Below, in pieces: positions 44,701 through 55,200 of a stretch of 64,000 nt of DNA (position 1 is the stretch's first letter; each line of letters starts with the position of its first letter). The notes below the pieces were generated by a model. That model was not told the DNA's origin, ran no database searches, and saw only the letters and a program-made list of their open reading frames with translations. A program made the translations under genes and the position numbers. Origin of the DNA: Tetragonia tetragonoides (lineage: Eukaryota; Streptophyta; Magnoliopsida; Caryophyllales; Aizoaceae); NCBI GenBank assembly GCA_038025085.1, contig CM076148.1, positions 5,239,501-5,303,500 on the forward strand. The letters run 5' to 3'.

Positions 44701-47683
44701 TCGGACGCGGAAAAGAGTATCGATTTGGTTTGGGAACATATAGTTTATTTGGCCTCCCTTTGGGCGAAGGTGGCTGGTGCCTTCAAGGGGGTGCCACTCA
44801 CGGTCATTCAACGCCATTGGCGTGATTTGTAGATACTTTATTTTTATTTTTGTTCTTTGAGGATACCTTATCCTCCACTTTGTATTCTTACACTATTTGA
44901 TTAATAAAAATTTTCTCTTATCTAAAAAAGGAAGGGGTGTGGCTTTTAATTAGGGGGTATTTGAAAAGCATTTAAGAGAATAAAAAAATAGTCAGTAAAT
45001 GACTTTCCATGGAATAATTGGCCGGAAAGGTAATTTTGGTACTTAAATGCACGAGTCAACTTGTCTTAAGACCTTAATGACGCAGGAGCATTTTGAATGT
45101 GGCAAAGGGGGTCGACTAAAAAGACTAATCTGGAAAAGCGGCCGTTCCTTTCCAATAACAAATTTGTGACAACCTTATATATTGTTAGTACTTGGTAATA
45201 TTCCTTTGTTTTGTTGGGTGGGTGGGTGGGTGGGGGGGGGGGGGACTTGTGCCCGTCAAGTGGATTCTAGGCGGATTGGTGGATATCCACTTGTTGCGGG
45301 GTGGATTTGCATATGTCTACCCGTGGTGGGTGGTGTGGCGGGGATGGGTATGTGGGCGTGGGTAAGGAATCCCCCTCCCCCTTCCTGTTTCATTTCCATC
45401 CCTTAGCTAACGATATGATATGTCGGATGGCGCCCATAGAACCACTTCTTTGGCATTGCGCATGAGGCTAACACCTCTGAGAAATGCTCTTCAGTTCATG
45501 TTGAGGATTGTGTCACTGAGCCTCAAAAAAACATTGCACTGTGTTTCTTTTATTTTCCCTTCTTTGTGTTGTTCTTATGGCTTTCCCATCACATTTGTCA
45601 TGCATCTTTATGTAGAATATGCCGAGGCCTAGAGGTGCAGATGCTGCAGGTTTACTACTTCGTGAGTTGGAACTCCACCCCCCGGCAGAAGAATGGCATC
45701 GGCGGAACATGTTTGGGGGACCATGGTCTGATCTTGAAGATATTGGCTCTGTTGATGATACCAGTAAGCTAAGCACTTCTATGGACTCAGATACAAGTTT
45801 GGTGGAAAGTTGTGATGTTTCATATGGGGTGCAGAGCCTATGGCCCAGAAAACGTAGGCTATCTGAAAGAGATGCTGCTTTCGGCTTGAATACTTCAGTT
45901 GGTCTTGGGGCTTATCTTGGTATTATGGGGTCTCGGCGAGATGTAGTGACTGCTGTTTGGAAGACTGGATTGGAAGGTGTTTGGTACAAGGTATGTTTCT
46001 TATTAAATGAAAACTATAACTAAATCAATGAAGCAAGATTCAGTGACTCATATGGTGTCTGATATAGTAGTCAAGGAACTACTGTGCTTTGTTAACTTCA
46101 GTGGCTGGACCAATCATCAGGAAGATGGGAAAAATCAGAGATCTAAAATATGTATTCATATCTGGAGCTTGGTTGAAATTGAATGGATTTAAGCATTTTG
46201 TGACAATGAAAATTTTAGTGGTAATGCATGATTTCTAAAAATTCTCTGGAAACAAAAGGATATAGTCCTTCCACTTCACAATGTACGACATGTGTTTTAT
46301 TATTATAGAATTGTAAATTCAAGAACAAGAGAAAGTTAAATGACTGAACAATTAGTCATCACATGTTAATTTGGAAAGAGAAGTAAATGTCAAGAAAACT
46401 GAAGTAGTAATAAGTTCTGTTTGGGAATTGTTGTGTGTCTTAGAATATGAATCATGCCTTACATTGTGGAACACATGGAGTATATACTTGGGGGAGGGGG
46501 GGGGGGGATGGAAGTGGATATAGCTAATTAGAACGATGGCCATATGTTGTTTGTCATCTTGTGGGAATTATGAAGTTTGTATTCCCTCCATCTAGAAATA
46601 ATAGTCACTATTATGTTAAAATGTCCAAAACCTAAAATGTAAGTAAGTTAAGTAGTATGAATGATTGTTGTCCCTCCGCCCCCCCCCCCCACACACACAC
46701 ACAATTTTAATAGTTGCACAACAAATAATGAAAGGTGGATGAAGAGTGTTTCGGTCAATTGTAGCAAATCCTCAAGTTTGAAGGTTTGGCACTACGTGTC
46801 AACTGCTTCAGTACACAAAAGAGGACTGTATCTAAGGACAATTGCTGTATAGAAGGCTTATGTTTTCCTCTGATTGTCCTTAGATACTGTCCTCTTTTGT
46901 GGATTTGCTACAATTGAACAAGGAAATTCACAAGAAAGCATATGCAAGAAAAGGCGTACTGACAAAAGGGGTAGAGGGAAAGAAAGTCATCCATAAAAAA
47001 GGGCGTAAGGAAAAAAAAAAATAAAGTAAGGCTAAAAGTTTTCAGTGTCTTGAGAAAGATTTGCTGTTAAGTATTAACAGACCAAGTTGATAGGAGAGTG
47101 GCTTATTCTTTTTCTGGTAAGATTATTACCAAATAATTGTTATTTAACCAGATGGTTTCTGCATTGTTTAGGATTTTTGAGGTATTGCTCCCTTTATTTT
47201 TTATATTACTAAGCCAGTTTTTCAAGAAAGGACATGTTGAATATCTACCATCGTCATTCACTGTATTAAAAACATCATAATAAAGATTACGATTATGTCG
47301 ACTAATCATCTGATCCATCTTTACTTAGAATGGCATCTGCCATGATAAAAAGAAAAAAGAATGACATCTGCCGAAAGTGCCATTTATCATAGTCTGTAGG
47401 TATCAACATTTGACTTCCATTGCGGTTAATCTGTTTTCCGTTGTACTAGTTGAACATTGACCTCAATCATGATCTCTCTATTACCATGCTTATCTTTGTC
47501 CTTTCTTTCTTAAATCTTTGTTCTATCGTTGTGCAGTGTGTACGATGTTTGCGACAAACCTCGGCTTTTTCATCACCAGGCTCTACTAATTCAGCCAGTC
47601 AGAATGACCGAGAAATATGGTGGATTAGTCGTTGGGCTAATGGTTGCCCAATGTGTGGAGGAGCATGGGTACGAGTTGTATAA
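26715..47683 (+). CDS. MED16: Mediator complex subunit 16 (SFR6 homologue)
   Basis: Sixteen exons: 26715-27046, 28412-28480, 30234-30322, 31250-31362, 31545-31646, 32441-32531, 36066-36659, 37422-38037, 38219-38298, 38508-38590, 39039-39275, 39901-40072, 40825-41342, 41781-41957, 45616-45990 and 47537-47683. They join in frame to 1264 aa. The N-terminus is acidic and Asn-rich; the conserved body begins at ATVFCIKLRQPRANLMHKMSVPELCRNF. The WD-repeat-like N-terminal half (WCGKLNAIACAS, GAGPSGIMAADAIVTDSGAMHV, GRVTIW) is followed by the plant MED16 signature IERMF-less blocks FWWSLLVGVDWWDAVGC and GNIQ/ANIQVRLHYIDGNYTVLPEVVEA. The last exon has paired CxxC motifs (C1217/C1220 and C1253/C1256), a likely zinc site. 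From family knowledge it is a Mediator tail subunit needed for cold, iron and defence gene expression. All splice borders are GT-AG. Introns 1, 2, 6, 7 and 14 are long and repeat-filled. Confidence 0.95.
29300..29765 (+). mobile_element. Degenerate LINE 3' fragment in MED16 intron 2
   Basis: Conceptual translation with stops and shifts recalls the zf-RVT tail of the LINE at 3077-5520: 'AFLWILPFDRVNTDDDLQQRR' near 29410-29470 and 'AVIWRIWLERN' near 29695-29728 correspond to [21 protein letters not shown] and [12 protein letters not shown]. It lies in the same orientation as MED16 and is old and non-functional. Confidence 0.75.
32990..33745 (+). mobile_element. Degenerate LINE 3' fragment in MED16 intron 6 (first)
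   Basis: '[11 protein letters not shown]' (about 33028-33060) and 'LWDRMLYMASLRAKAAGAF' (about 33563-33619) match the LINE zf-RVT tail. The piece ends at about 33733 with TTTTTTCTTATCTAGATA, the family's 3' end. Many stops and gaps. Plus orientation. Confidence 0.75.
34110..34795 (+). mobile_element. Degenerate LINE 3' fragment in MED16 intron 6 (second)
   Basis: A separate copy: 'PPHVLLRCRVAQTLW' (about 34357-34401) is equivalent to the ...[11 protein letters not shown] block, and 'VGSVLYLASLWAKAGGCF' (about 34590-34643) matches the tail ...VYLASLWAKVAGAF. It ends in a T-run and CTTATCT near 34770-34788. Frames are broken. Confidence 0.7.
36870..37085 (+). mobile_element. LINE tail relic in MED16 intron 7
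   Basis: 'VLYLASLRAKVSGAC' at about 36894-36938 is the last conserved block of the LINE family. It is followed by the typical 3' UTR phrase 'gctctgttaatacattacttctttt' and an A-rich end near 37070-37085. Confidence 0.7.
40497..40715. mobile_element. MITE-like inverted repeat in MED16 intron 12
   Basis: GGCTGTTTGGTTGACA at about 40499-40514 pairs with TGTCAACCAAACAAC near 40693-40707. Inner arms (AAACTTCCTAGGAAG, GGAAGT / ACTTCC) also pair. The ends resemble GGCTGTTTGGTT MITEs. Target-site duplication not defined. Confidence 0.6.
42564..45133. mobile_element. Compound inverted-repeat (fold-back) element in MED16 intron 14
   Basis: The left arm at about 42564-42660 (AGATTGGTCTTTTTAGTCGA..., GCTCCAGCGTCATT, CTTAAGACAAGCTAACTCGT) pairs with the right arm at about 45045-45133 in reverse complement (AGATTAGTCTTTTTAGTCGA..., GCTCCTGCGTCATT, CTTAAGACAAGTTGACTCGT). 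A second, inner pair lies at about 42656-42742 and 42850-42970 (TTTTTAGTTGGGGGTCATTGCCA / complement). A 1.45-kb LINE has inserted between the arms. No coding sequence belongs to the fold-back element. Outer edges and target-site duplication were not resolved. Confidence 0.6.
43463..44947 (+). mobile_element. 5'-truncated LINE in MED16 intron 14, with 20-bp target-site duplication
   Basis: The insert at 43483-44927 is flanked by an identical 20-bp duplication (AAGGAAGGGGTGTGGCTTTT) at 43463-43482 and 44928-44947. It encodes only the connection and zf-RVT end of the LINE ORF2 ([49 protein letters not shown], then [17 protein letters not shown]...[16 protein letters not shown]). Frames shift after 43972 and again near 44160. 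The end is TTTTCTCTTATCTAAAAAA. It is closely similar to the CPL1-intron copy and in the same direction as MED16. Inactive. Confidence 0.95.
45213..45244. repeat. (GGGT)n / poly-G tract
   Basis: GGGT repeats run into a G-run in MED16 intron 14, on the sense strand. It could form G-quadruplex structure; length is likely variable. Confidence 0.8.
46755..46917. repeat. Long imperfect hairpin in MED16 intron 15
   Basis: The outer 16-bp arms (TCAATTGTAGCAAATC at 46755-46770; complement 46902-46917) are perfect. The inner 29-bp arms (46814-46842 and 46873-46901) differ at one base. The loop is 30 nt. The left side has 43 extra bases (46771-46813) between the two arm blocks. Looks like a MITE relic with an insertion, or a hairpin RNA source. 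Confidence 0.75.
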
Positions 47684-48791
47684 AATATTAAATATCAGTA
47701 GCTAGGTAGGTTTCTTCTCTAATCTCATAAAATATTTTCCATCTTTTATTAGGAGAAAGAGAAGGACACATGGATGTTACTACATTAGATAAAAGTGCTC
47801 TCGTTGCTGCTTTCATTCGGCATAATTAGCTTATGGCCAGAATTAAGGTGCTACTAACATGTCCTTTCACTTTCTCTTGTTCCATTCTTGTGCTTGCTTT
47901 TCTAAGTGTCTGATCATATTAGTGAATGATTCCTAAGTGCTTGATCTTTGTTGAGCAAAGTCTACCAAAAAGGATCAAGTTGTTATCTTCCCTTTTACTT
48001 TTGTTTCTTTCCATTGGGTGCTATGCTTCAATTCTCATTGTACTGATTCTAAACCTGTCTGTTTTCTGCATTTTAGGTTGTACATTCTTGTCTAAACTCT
48101 GGAGGGGCCACTAGATTATCTGAAGCTACTGTGTGATCTGCCCCATTCAACTAGAGGGTTTGTTGTTTTGATTGAGGTAATGCAGTAATGTGAATCTAAT
48201 GTAAGAGATACTGGAATAGTGTCTAGTCTGATTGCCTGCATCACACCTGCTTAACTCAGTGCCCACGCCCTCGTAAAAGACGCGTTGAAGACGACATTCT
48301 TCTGTTAAGCAAGCAACATAAGAAACATAAAGTACAGATTAGATTCTCGCGGGGGTTGGCCAGAGGCGAAGTTTACAAGGTACTTGGCGTTGGCGCTGGA
48401 ATAGAATATCTGTCTAAAGGCAGGCATGGTCCATGAGAGCACTGTACAATGATAGAAAGTAGTGGTATTAGAGAAAATCTGCTTTCATCATTCTCTGTCT
48501 TGAGACACTGGAAATTGTTAGGTCCTTGTAAACTGGCTGGCAAATTACTGATGTCCCTATTTGTATGTTCCATCATATCACTGAAAAAAACATGAAAGCT
48601 GAATTGCATCATATGTATAGTCAACCATTGTGCCATTTTTTTTTTCCTTTCTGGAAAGTGAATACTGATTCAGTTCACTTTTTTTTCTGGTGAAGATAGC
48701 AGGCCTTTAGTTGGCTTTTGACAAATTTGGCTACTTGACTCATTCAACCAGCCGGTTAAGGCCTTTGGATAGCATCTCGTGCCGTTGGCGT
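47684..48791. other. MED16 3' flank and spacer, no gene seen
   Basis: Probably MED16 3' UTR followed by convergent spacer before the F-box pseudogene. No recognisable coding sequence, RNA gene or complete transposon. Confidence 0.6.
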
Positions 48792-49998
48792 TTAATGATC
48801 CCACCACCCTAAAAACCACTCACCAAGAGAGTTCTGGGTGCTCTCTAATGGTGTGATGTTCTCAACCGTTTCTGAAATGATAGAGATATGTCTTGGAAAT
48901 CCTGGCTTATTCTTTACTAGCACCTCCCTGTATTCACCAGTAGCGATATCGAACCCATGAACCAAAGTAAAGTCGTTTGCACCAATTGAACAACACTTCG
49001 AAGAGTACACTTGCCCAAAGTGACTACATATAGCTTCAGATCCCAAGCTTCTTGTCCAGGTAATAACAGGTTGTTCAGTCCATAATGGCATGCCTTTGTC
49101 TTTCTGGTCCTTTAATCTCCAGAAATGAATTTAAGGTTTGCATGTCGTGACTAACAAAACATGTCCTCCTAATTGAGTCAAGGACAAATAGTCAGGTTTT
49201 CGAATTGTGGGTAGTTGATAATTTCAAACTTCTCATGCTCAATATCGAAAGCCACTAGACCATTTGCTGTAGTATTATACTCATCTTGAGTCCAATACAG
49301 AAGCCCTTTAAGACAAAGTGCCCTGGAGTAATCCAACAAACTCGAACGAAAGAACCAACCATTAACATTAGAGATGATGTCAAGCTGCCTCCATTCATTG
49401 TCCTTGTCATCCAAAGTTAGCACATGACACCCCAACAGAGAATCAAAACCGCGGTACCAACAAAGAAGCACCTTATATTCTTTGTTCATGTGATCAAACC
49501 CTAAGAAGTATCTCCTTCGATTTTGATAATCAACACTGTCTATGAGAGTTGGTGGTATGATTTCAAGAGTGGTGAGATTATGAAGGTAAAGGTGTGGTTT
49601 GTTATAAAAGCATATCAACCCATTCATTATATAAGTTAAGTCTGTTGAGTATTGCAGCTTATAAGGCGCTTTGTAAGTACCCCAGATTGAGCTCGGACTT
49701 GGCTTCTCGATGGGGATATCCAGGACAAACAAAAACAGGTCATTGAAAGGATACCAAGGCTTGCCAATAGTAGTCTCACAACACGATTTCGTGTTACGTG
49801 GTACAAGGACTGAGTTTGATACATGTCGACAAAAATGGGATGAGTGATGAGAGAAAACCAGTGTTTGGAGACGGACTCGAATTGCATAAGAAACTTGGTT
49901 GGAACCTGTGCAAACACTTCCATCAGTACATCATTAGGAGACTCCCTTCTTTGTTCTTCATGAATACTCATGCTTTCCTCCTTCTCGTTGTATACCAT
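48792..49998 (-). pseudogene. F-box protein with F-box-associated domain, broken by frameshifts
   Basis: About 1.2 kb, intron-less, the normal size for this large plant family (about 400 aa), so it was once a full gene. The N-terminus has an F-box (SPNDVLMEVFAQVPTKFLMQFESVSKHWFSLITHPIFV, starting near 49938). Next comes an F-box-associated beta-propeller-like region (NGLICFYN..., FLGFDHMNKEYKVLLCWY, GLLYWTQDEY, VAFDIEHEKFEIINYP). The reading frame changes near 49780, near 49185 (where the second segment stops) and near 49130; the last segment runs to 48792. Functional F-box proteins bind SKP1 and select targets for ubiquitination. This copy would give only the F-box. Sequencing errors cannot be excluded, but three shifts make a pseudogene likely. 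Confidence 0.8.
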
Positions 49999-50424
49999 AA
50001 CCTACATGAAATTAAATTATGGCAACTTTCAATATTTACTCAATTCTAACTGTCCTGTGTGATTTGCAGCCAAAACTATAAATTAAGCAGCAAATCAATT
50101 TACCCAGCGATGGAATCCAAGTACACTTATTTGATAAGTTGAATATATTAGCAGTAGTGAACAAGAAGTGATGAATTCCTCATACAAAGGCATCATCTTA
50201 TACTTATTTGACATGATACTGGTACACTACAAAGTACAAAAGAATAACACAAAACCAACCTGAGTTGAAACATGAACTTGACAAGAACTAATAGCTTTAT
50301 TTTCATGAACAAAATGGGGAAGCGGCAACCATCTATATCTTGGCCTAGTCTGGTGTTACGATACTAGCACCCCATGCTGTGGAATGTCCGATTTGCGCCA
50401 TAGCTACTACCCTAAAAGAGAGAG

Positions 50425-50640
50425 CTCGTCACCACAACATACATCCGTGCTAATGAGTTGAAGAACTGTCCAATAACCTCGCGGGGGCGCAGCTCTTGCC
50501 CATCCACTTGTACAAAGTCAAGCATTACTAATGCAAGCACTTTTAAGTTATGTTAAGCTTCGAACTCCTAACCTTGGACAAGTGGACATAAGCCTCAACC
50601 ACTAAGCTACCACCAATGTGGCCACGTAGGGTTCTTACTT
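50425..50640 (-). mobile_element. tRNA-derived SINE-like sequence
   Basis: On the minus strand a box A-like TAGCTTAGTGGTTGAGG lies near 50609-50593. About 20 nt further is a box B-like GGTTAGGAGTTCGAA (50573-50559). This spacing and order is that of pol III promoters in tRNA-derived SINEs. It does not fold as a tRNA gene. The 3' limit is unclear and no target-site duplication was found. Confidence 0.6.
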
Positions 50641-50899
50641 AGTTTGTTTGTATAACTACTTTTTAATTTTCAGGCTCTGCCCCTCTTTTGCACCCAAAGA
50701 GAAGATATATTATCCATTTATGCAAAGATACCTCGTTCTAGAATAAACAAAGTTTAGCAAAATTCAACAAAAATTTAACAAATTTCAGCAAATCTTAAAA
50801 AATATAAATTCAACAGTAAATATAAACAAAATTCATTTTGGAGAACAGACACAATACATATGCTTATGAATTAAAATCAACAAAGTTTAACAAAGCAGC

Positions 50900-51672
50900 T
50901 CGCATTAATACCGCACACCATTTTAAATAATACCGCACCCCATTTAAAAAATTGATAATTATACCCCTATATTAACTTTAACATTACCCATCCCACTAAC
51001 ATTCTCCCTCGGTCAATGATATTGTAATTCTCCATTTTGTATGTGGGGAATGAAGAAGCTTTAATTTGACTGTTCCACAGAAGTGCCTGCCCAACTATTT
51101 TCGAAGCCCTTGCCGAGTTGACCTCTACTTAAAGGATTCATAGATGCATCACAATAATTAAGGAACTACCACATTAAAACTTAAAAGCCATAATTAAGTA
51201 ACAAAAAGTTTCAATTATGGAAAGTTTACAGAAATAAAGGATCCCAGCTCCCAACTGTGGAAAATTTACAGCAATAACAACAATGCATAGACTCTCCTAT
51301 CCTACGCTTAATTCAAGCGCAGGTGTGGAAAGTATGCGCCCAAATCAGGCGTAGCCTTGTAGGATAGCAGTTAGCGACGACAACAATAACAGGACAACGA
51401 ATGGAGTTTGATAGTGCTTTCTTAAGCCTCGTGACAGTTGTGGTACCGAAAGCTTGAGGCTCGACCCGCTATCGGCCGGATTTGGTAATTGATCTTTGAT
51501 TGATCTATAACAAAGATAAGGGTGCTGAATTGCTGATTGATGGGGGTGTCCATTGCAGAGGTTGAGTTTTTCTTTTATTTATTTTTGTTTTTCACTTTGA
51601 AGGGTATTTTAGGAACTTTATTGTTTAGGGTGCGGTATTGTTTAATTTAGGGTGCGGTATTTAGCAATCCCC
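50900..51672. mobile_element. Probable TIR element with doubled ATACCGCACC ends
   Basis: The left end has 'taataccgcac' then 'aataccgcaccccattt' (50905-50945). The right end has their complements, 'gggtgcggtattg' and 'gggtgcggtatttagcaat' (51628-51668). No coding sequence recognised inside and no target-site duplication resolved, so the borders are approximate. Confidence 0.55.
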
Positions 51673-51733
51673 TAACAAAATTCAAACAAATTTCAACAAA
51701 ATTTAAAAAAGCAAAAATTCAACAATAAATATA

Positions 51734-52174
51734 GAATGATTTCTTCAAATATACATCATTCACAAACTAATTCCCAAATTAGCTTCGGTTCAAAACTATT
51801 TTCCCACATATACACCACGTAGGATCGAACTGTGGCCTGGAAGCGAATTTAATTTTTTTTTTTATAGCGAAAGGCAAAGCCGTTGTGGCCCACAGCGGCT
51901 TTGCCTTTCGCTAAAAAAAAAAAAAATTAGTGATCGGACTGTGGCTTGGAAGCGAATTTAATTTATTTTTTATAGCGAAAGGCAAAGCCGCTGTGGCCTG
52001 TCGCTATAAAAAAAAAATTAGTAATCGGACCCACAGCGGCTTTGCCTTTCGCTATAAAAAAAAATTAAATTCGCTTCCAGGCCACAGTCCTGGTGTATAT
52101 GTGGAAAAATAGTTTTAAACCGAAGCTAATTTGGAAATTACTTTGCGAATGATGTATATTTGAGGAAATCACAC
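51734..52174. mobile_element. Palindromic Mutator-like MITE with 9-bp target-site duplication
   Basis: A 441-bp element flanked by identical ATAAATATA at 51725-51733 and 52175-52183. The outer arms (from GATTTCTTCAAATATACATC, through TTAGCTTCGGTTCAAAACTA and CTGTGGCCTGGAAGCGAATT) pair along about 120 bp with the right end (about 52060-52170). The centre holds GCGAAAGGCAAAGCCG-type blocks in both directions (near 51872, 51892, 51975 and 52035). Nearly the whole element can fold back. The 9-bp duplication fits the Mutator superfamily. It ends 119 bp before the TRAPPC13 ATG, in its leader or core promoter. Confidence 0.8.
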
Positions 52175-52293
52175 ATAAATATAAACAAAATTCATTTTGG
52201 ATTAAAATCCCATTTCACATCTCTCCTCTCCTCTCTAGAACAATTCACAACTAGTCACATACACTGTTCATCACCGGAGAGAGGAGAGAGAAA

Positions 52294-55200
52294 ATGGCCG
52301 GAACCGGCGGACCCGGAGGAGGAGCAGCAACACAAGGAGCACACTCATTAGCGTTCAGAGTGATGAGACTATGTCGTCCATCACTTCACGTTGAAACCCC
52401 AATTCGTTTTCACCTTGCCGATCTTCTTATTGGCGAAGAATTTGATGATCAAAATGAAATTATTGGAAACCCTAAACTCAATCTCCCTTCTCTTTCTCTC
52501 TCCTCTGATTCAAATGCTGATCTCTCTTTCAGCTCTCGGTTTCTTCTCTCTGATCCTGCTCTTGCTACTGGTCTCTCTGGTCTCCTTGTTCTTCCACAGT
52601 CCTTCGGGTAATAAATCTTTCTTTCTTCTGTTTTGATTGTGGAGTTTGGATATTGGATTTTGTGGCAATGTGTTGATTTTGAGATAATTGTTGATGTTTT
52701 TGTTTACAAGGATTTTATGGTTGGAATGTGGCATGTTAGTTACTTGTTTAATTGGACAGAATTAGTCGATTACTTTTAATTGAACTTTATGATAAAGTTA
52801 GAAATTAAGCTTGAGAATTGCTTGTTCTTTGCGAAATTCAAGTAGTGATTAAGGCGATTAGGCAAATGATTGCAAATTCAGTAAATGTAGATGTTGTTAT
52901 CGAATTTTGTGATTATAATTAGAAATTGAGCATGAGTTATTGCCTCTTCGATTCGGTTGTCAAGTAGTGATTGAAAATTCAGCAAATGGGGATTTTTTTA
53001 ATTACCCTTTATTGTAACAGAATGTAGATGTTTTAGCTAGTTTGGGTGTAATGTTGAGTAGTTTCGAGTTTGAATGTGGCTTCGTATGGTGCTTTTTTAT
53101 TGACTAAATGGTGCAATTTTGTGATTCTTTTGTGTGTGTTTTGAATATGTTATAGGGCGATATATTTGGGCGAGACGTTCTGCAGCTATATAAGTATCAA
53201 TAATAGCTCAAACTTTGAGGTCAGAGATATCGTCATCAAGGTCAGTGAATGCTTGCATCTCCTTATTTGTGAATTATTTGAAGAAAATAAAATAAACATT
53301 GCTTTGGTTTCTAGTTTTGTAGAATTTTGATGTTATCGTGCTAAATACACCCGAGTACATAAATTTTTTTACTGGTAGCCCCCTCCATGCACCACCATAT
53401 TGCCCTAGGAACCAACTTCAAAACTTCAGCGATCCATTAGTCACCTTTCTTATCCAAGCCAGCAACACAAGCAAACTTAAAGGAGGAGCTTTAGAACTCC
53501 ATAAAGCATTCGCAAAAGGAAGTTATTATGTTGTATAACTTCTATCAAAGTGCAAAAACTCTTCACCAGTGACAAGGCCTTTACTATCATGCAACCGAAG
53601 CATCAAATAAACAAGGTGCAATGGTTTGGGACTTGGGAGTAACGGAGTAAATCCATCAATCTTTACGCTGCTTCGTCTTCCCAATCAATTCGAATCTTGA
53701 GAAACTTACATTCTAGAACACTACTACATCTTCTGCACAAGCAGCTATCCAGAAGAAGTCTAGATATAGAAATATAGAATCTTTGAAGCTCTATCACCAA
53801 CCAAGTATCATGCCAGAAGAGTACACTAATACTATAGCCACTCTTCATCTTGAAACCCATGAATTGACTTGAAGTGTCGCAATCTGGCTACTGTAGGCCT
53901 CCAGATTCCGACCCCATTAGCAGACAACCACCAATCAACCAACATATTTCACTTTATCATTTTTTCACAACGCGGCCTTGCCATTGGCAAACCTAAAAAA
54001 CAACTAGTCTTGTGAGTTTCATTTAAAGAATGAAAAGGTCTGATGCCAAGATCCCATCTTGCTGCAGGACACGATATTTCCCACTTGGCAACATCATTCT
54101 CTGTTAATATAGCGAAGAAAGGAACTTTTAAAAGAATTTTATGTGGAAAGGTCAATTGTTTTTGAATCAGTTAATTAGTATTGTCCTCAGGATATTTTTT
54201 TAACTCATTCACTGGCCGCAGGCAGAAATTCAAACTGAAAGGCAGAGGTTACTGCTACTGGATACATCCAAATCACCTGTAGAAACCATACGTGCTGGGG
54301 GACGTTATGATTTTATTATTGAACATGATGTCAAAGAACTTGGGGCACACACGTAAGTTGGATCACTGCTGATGCATTACTATGTACTGCTGCTGTTATT
54401 CATAATGTTTTCACAACCGTGGCATCTGTAGGCTGGTATGCTCTGCTCTGTACAATGATGGTGATGGTGAGCACAAATATCTGCCTCAGTTTTTCAAATT
54501 CATTGTAGCAAACCCACTTTCAGTCAGGACAAAGGTATGTCCTGTTATCTTCTTCCACAAAGGAGTACTTGATTAAATGCTAAATCATTCACACAAATCT
54601 CAGCCTGTTTTTTGAAATAAATTTTTTAATGCTTGTTGTTGCCTTAGCTCTTACATTCAGGTTGATTTTGGGTGCAGGTCCGTGTTGTCAAGGTACGTTG
54701 ATGTTCATAGCATTTGGAGATAGTAAGTCCAGAATTTCTTTTCATAATATTAAGAAATTATGAACAGGCTAGAAGCTGTTAAATTGTTATTCATATTGAA
54801 ATTAAGAAGTTAAATGTAAATGCTATATGGTGGTTGTTAAATATGTTAATTCATACTACAATTCTATCAATATAAAACTGAGTTTGTCACCTTGCAGGTC
54901 AATATTTCACCCATATTGGGATCAGGTTGACCGACTATAAGAACCACTTTTTCTACTTGTAGATAGAGCTATAGAAGTCAGAGAAAAACATTATTATTTT
55001 CTTTTGTGTTGGATGGGTAGTTTCTTGGGTGAGGGGAGAAGGAGGATTGTTGCTTTGAGTGCACAAAGCTACATGGGATTGCCATTTTCTAATGGGTTTG
55101 CACCTTCAAATCTTGTGTTACATAAGGTGTACAGACACCATCGCTAAAAATATTTTTCATGAAGATAAGGGTCTGCTTAAGTTGAAAACTAGCCCTCTGG

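Larger units (their letters stand above)
50740..52200. repeat. Direct repeat pair of A-rich sequence, split by two nested elements
   Basis: Copy 1 (about 50740-50842: '...aaattcaac...taaatataaacaaaattcattttgga') recurs from about 51668. Copy 2 is cut at 51733 by the palindromic element and resumes at 52175 with the same 'aatataaacaaaattcattttgga' ending near 52200. Between the copies lies the element at about 50900-51672. Confidence 0.6.

Noticed and set aside
50559..50611. A tRNA gene on the minus strand
   Set aside because: Boxes A and B are similar to tRNA but the arms do not pair as a cloverleaf; SINE-like is the better reading.
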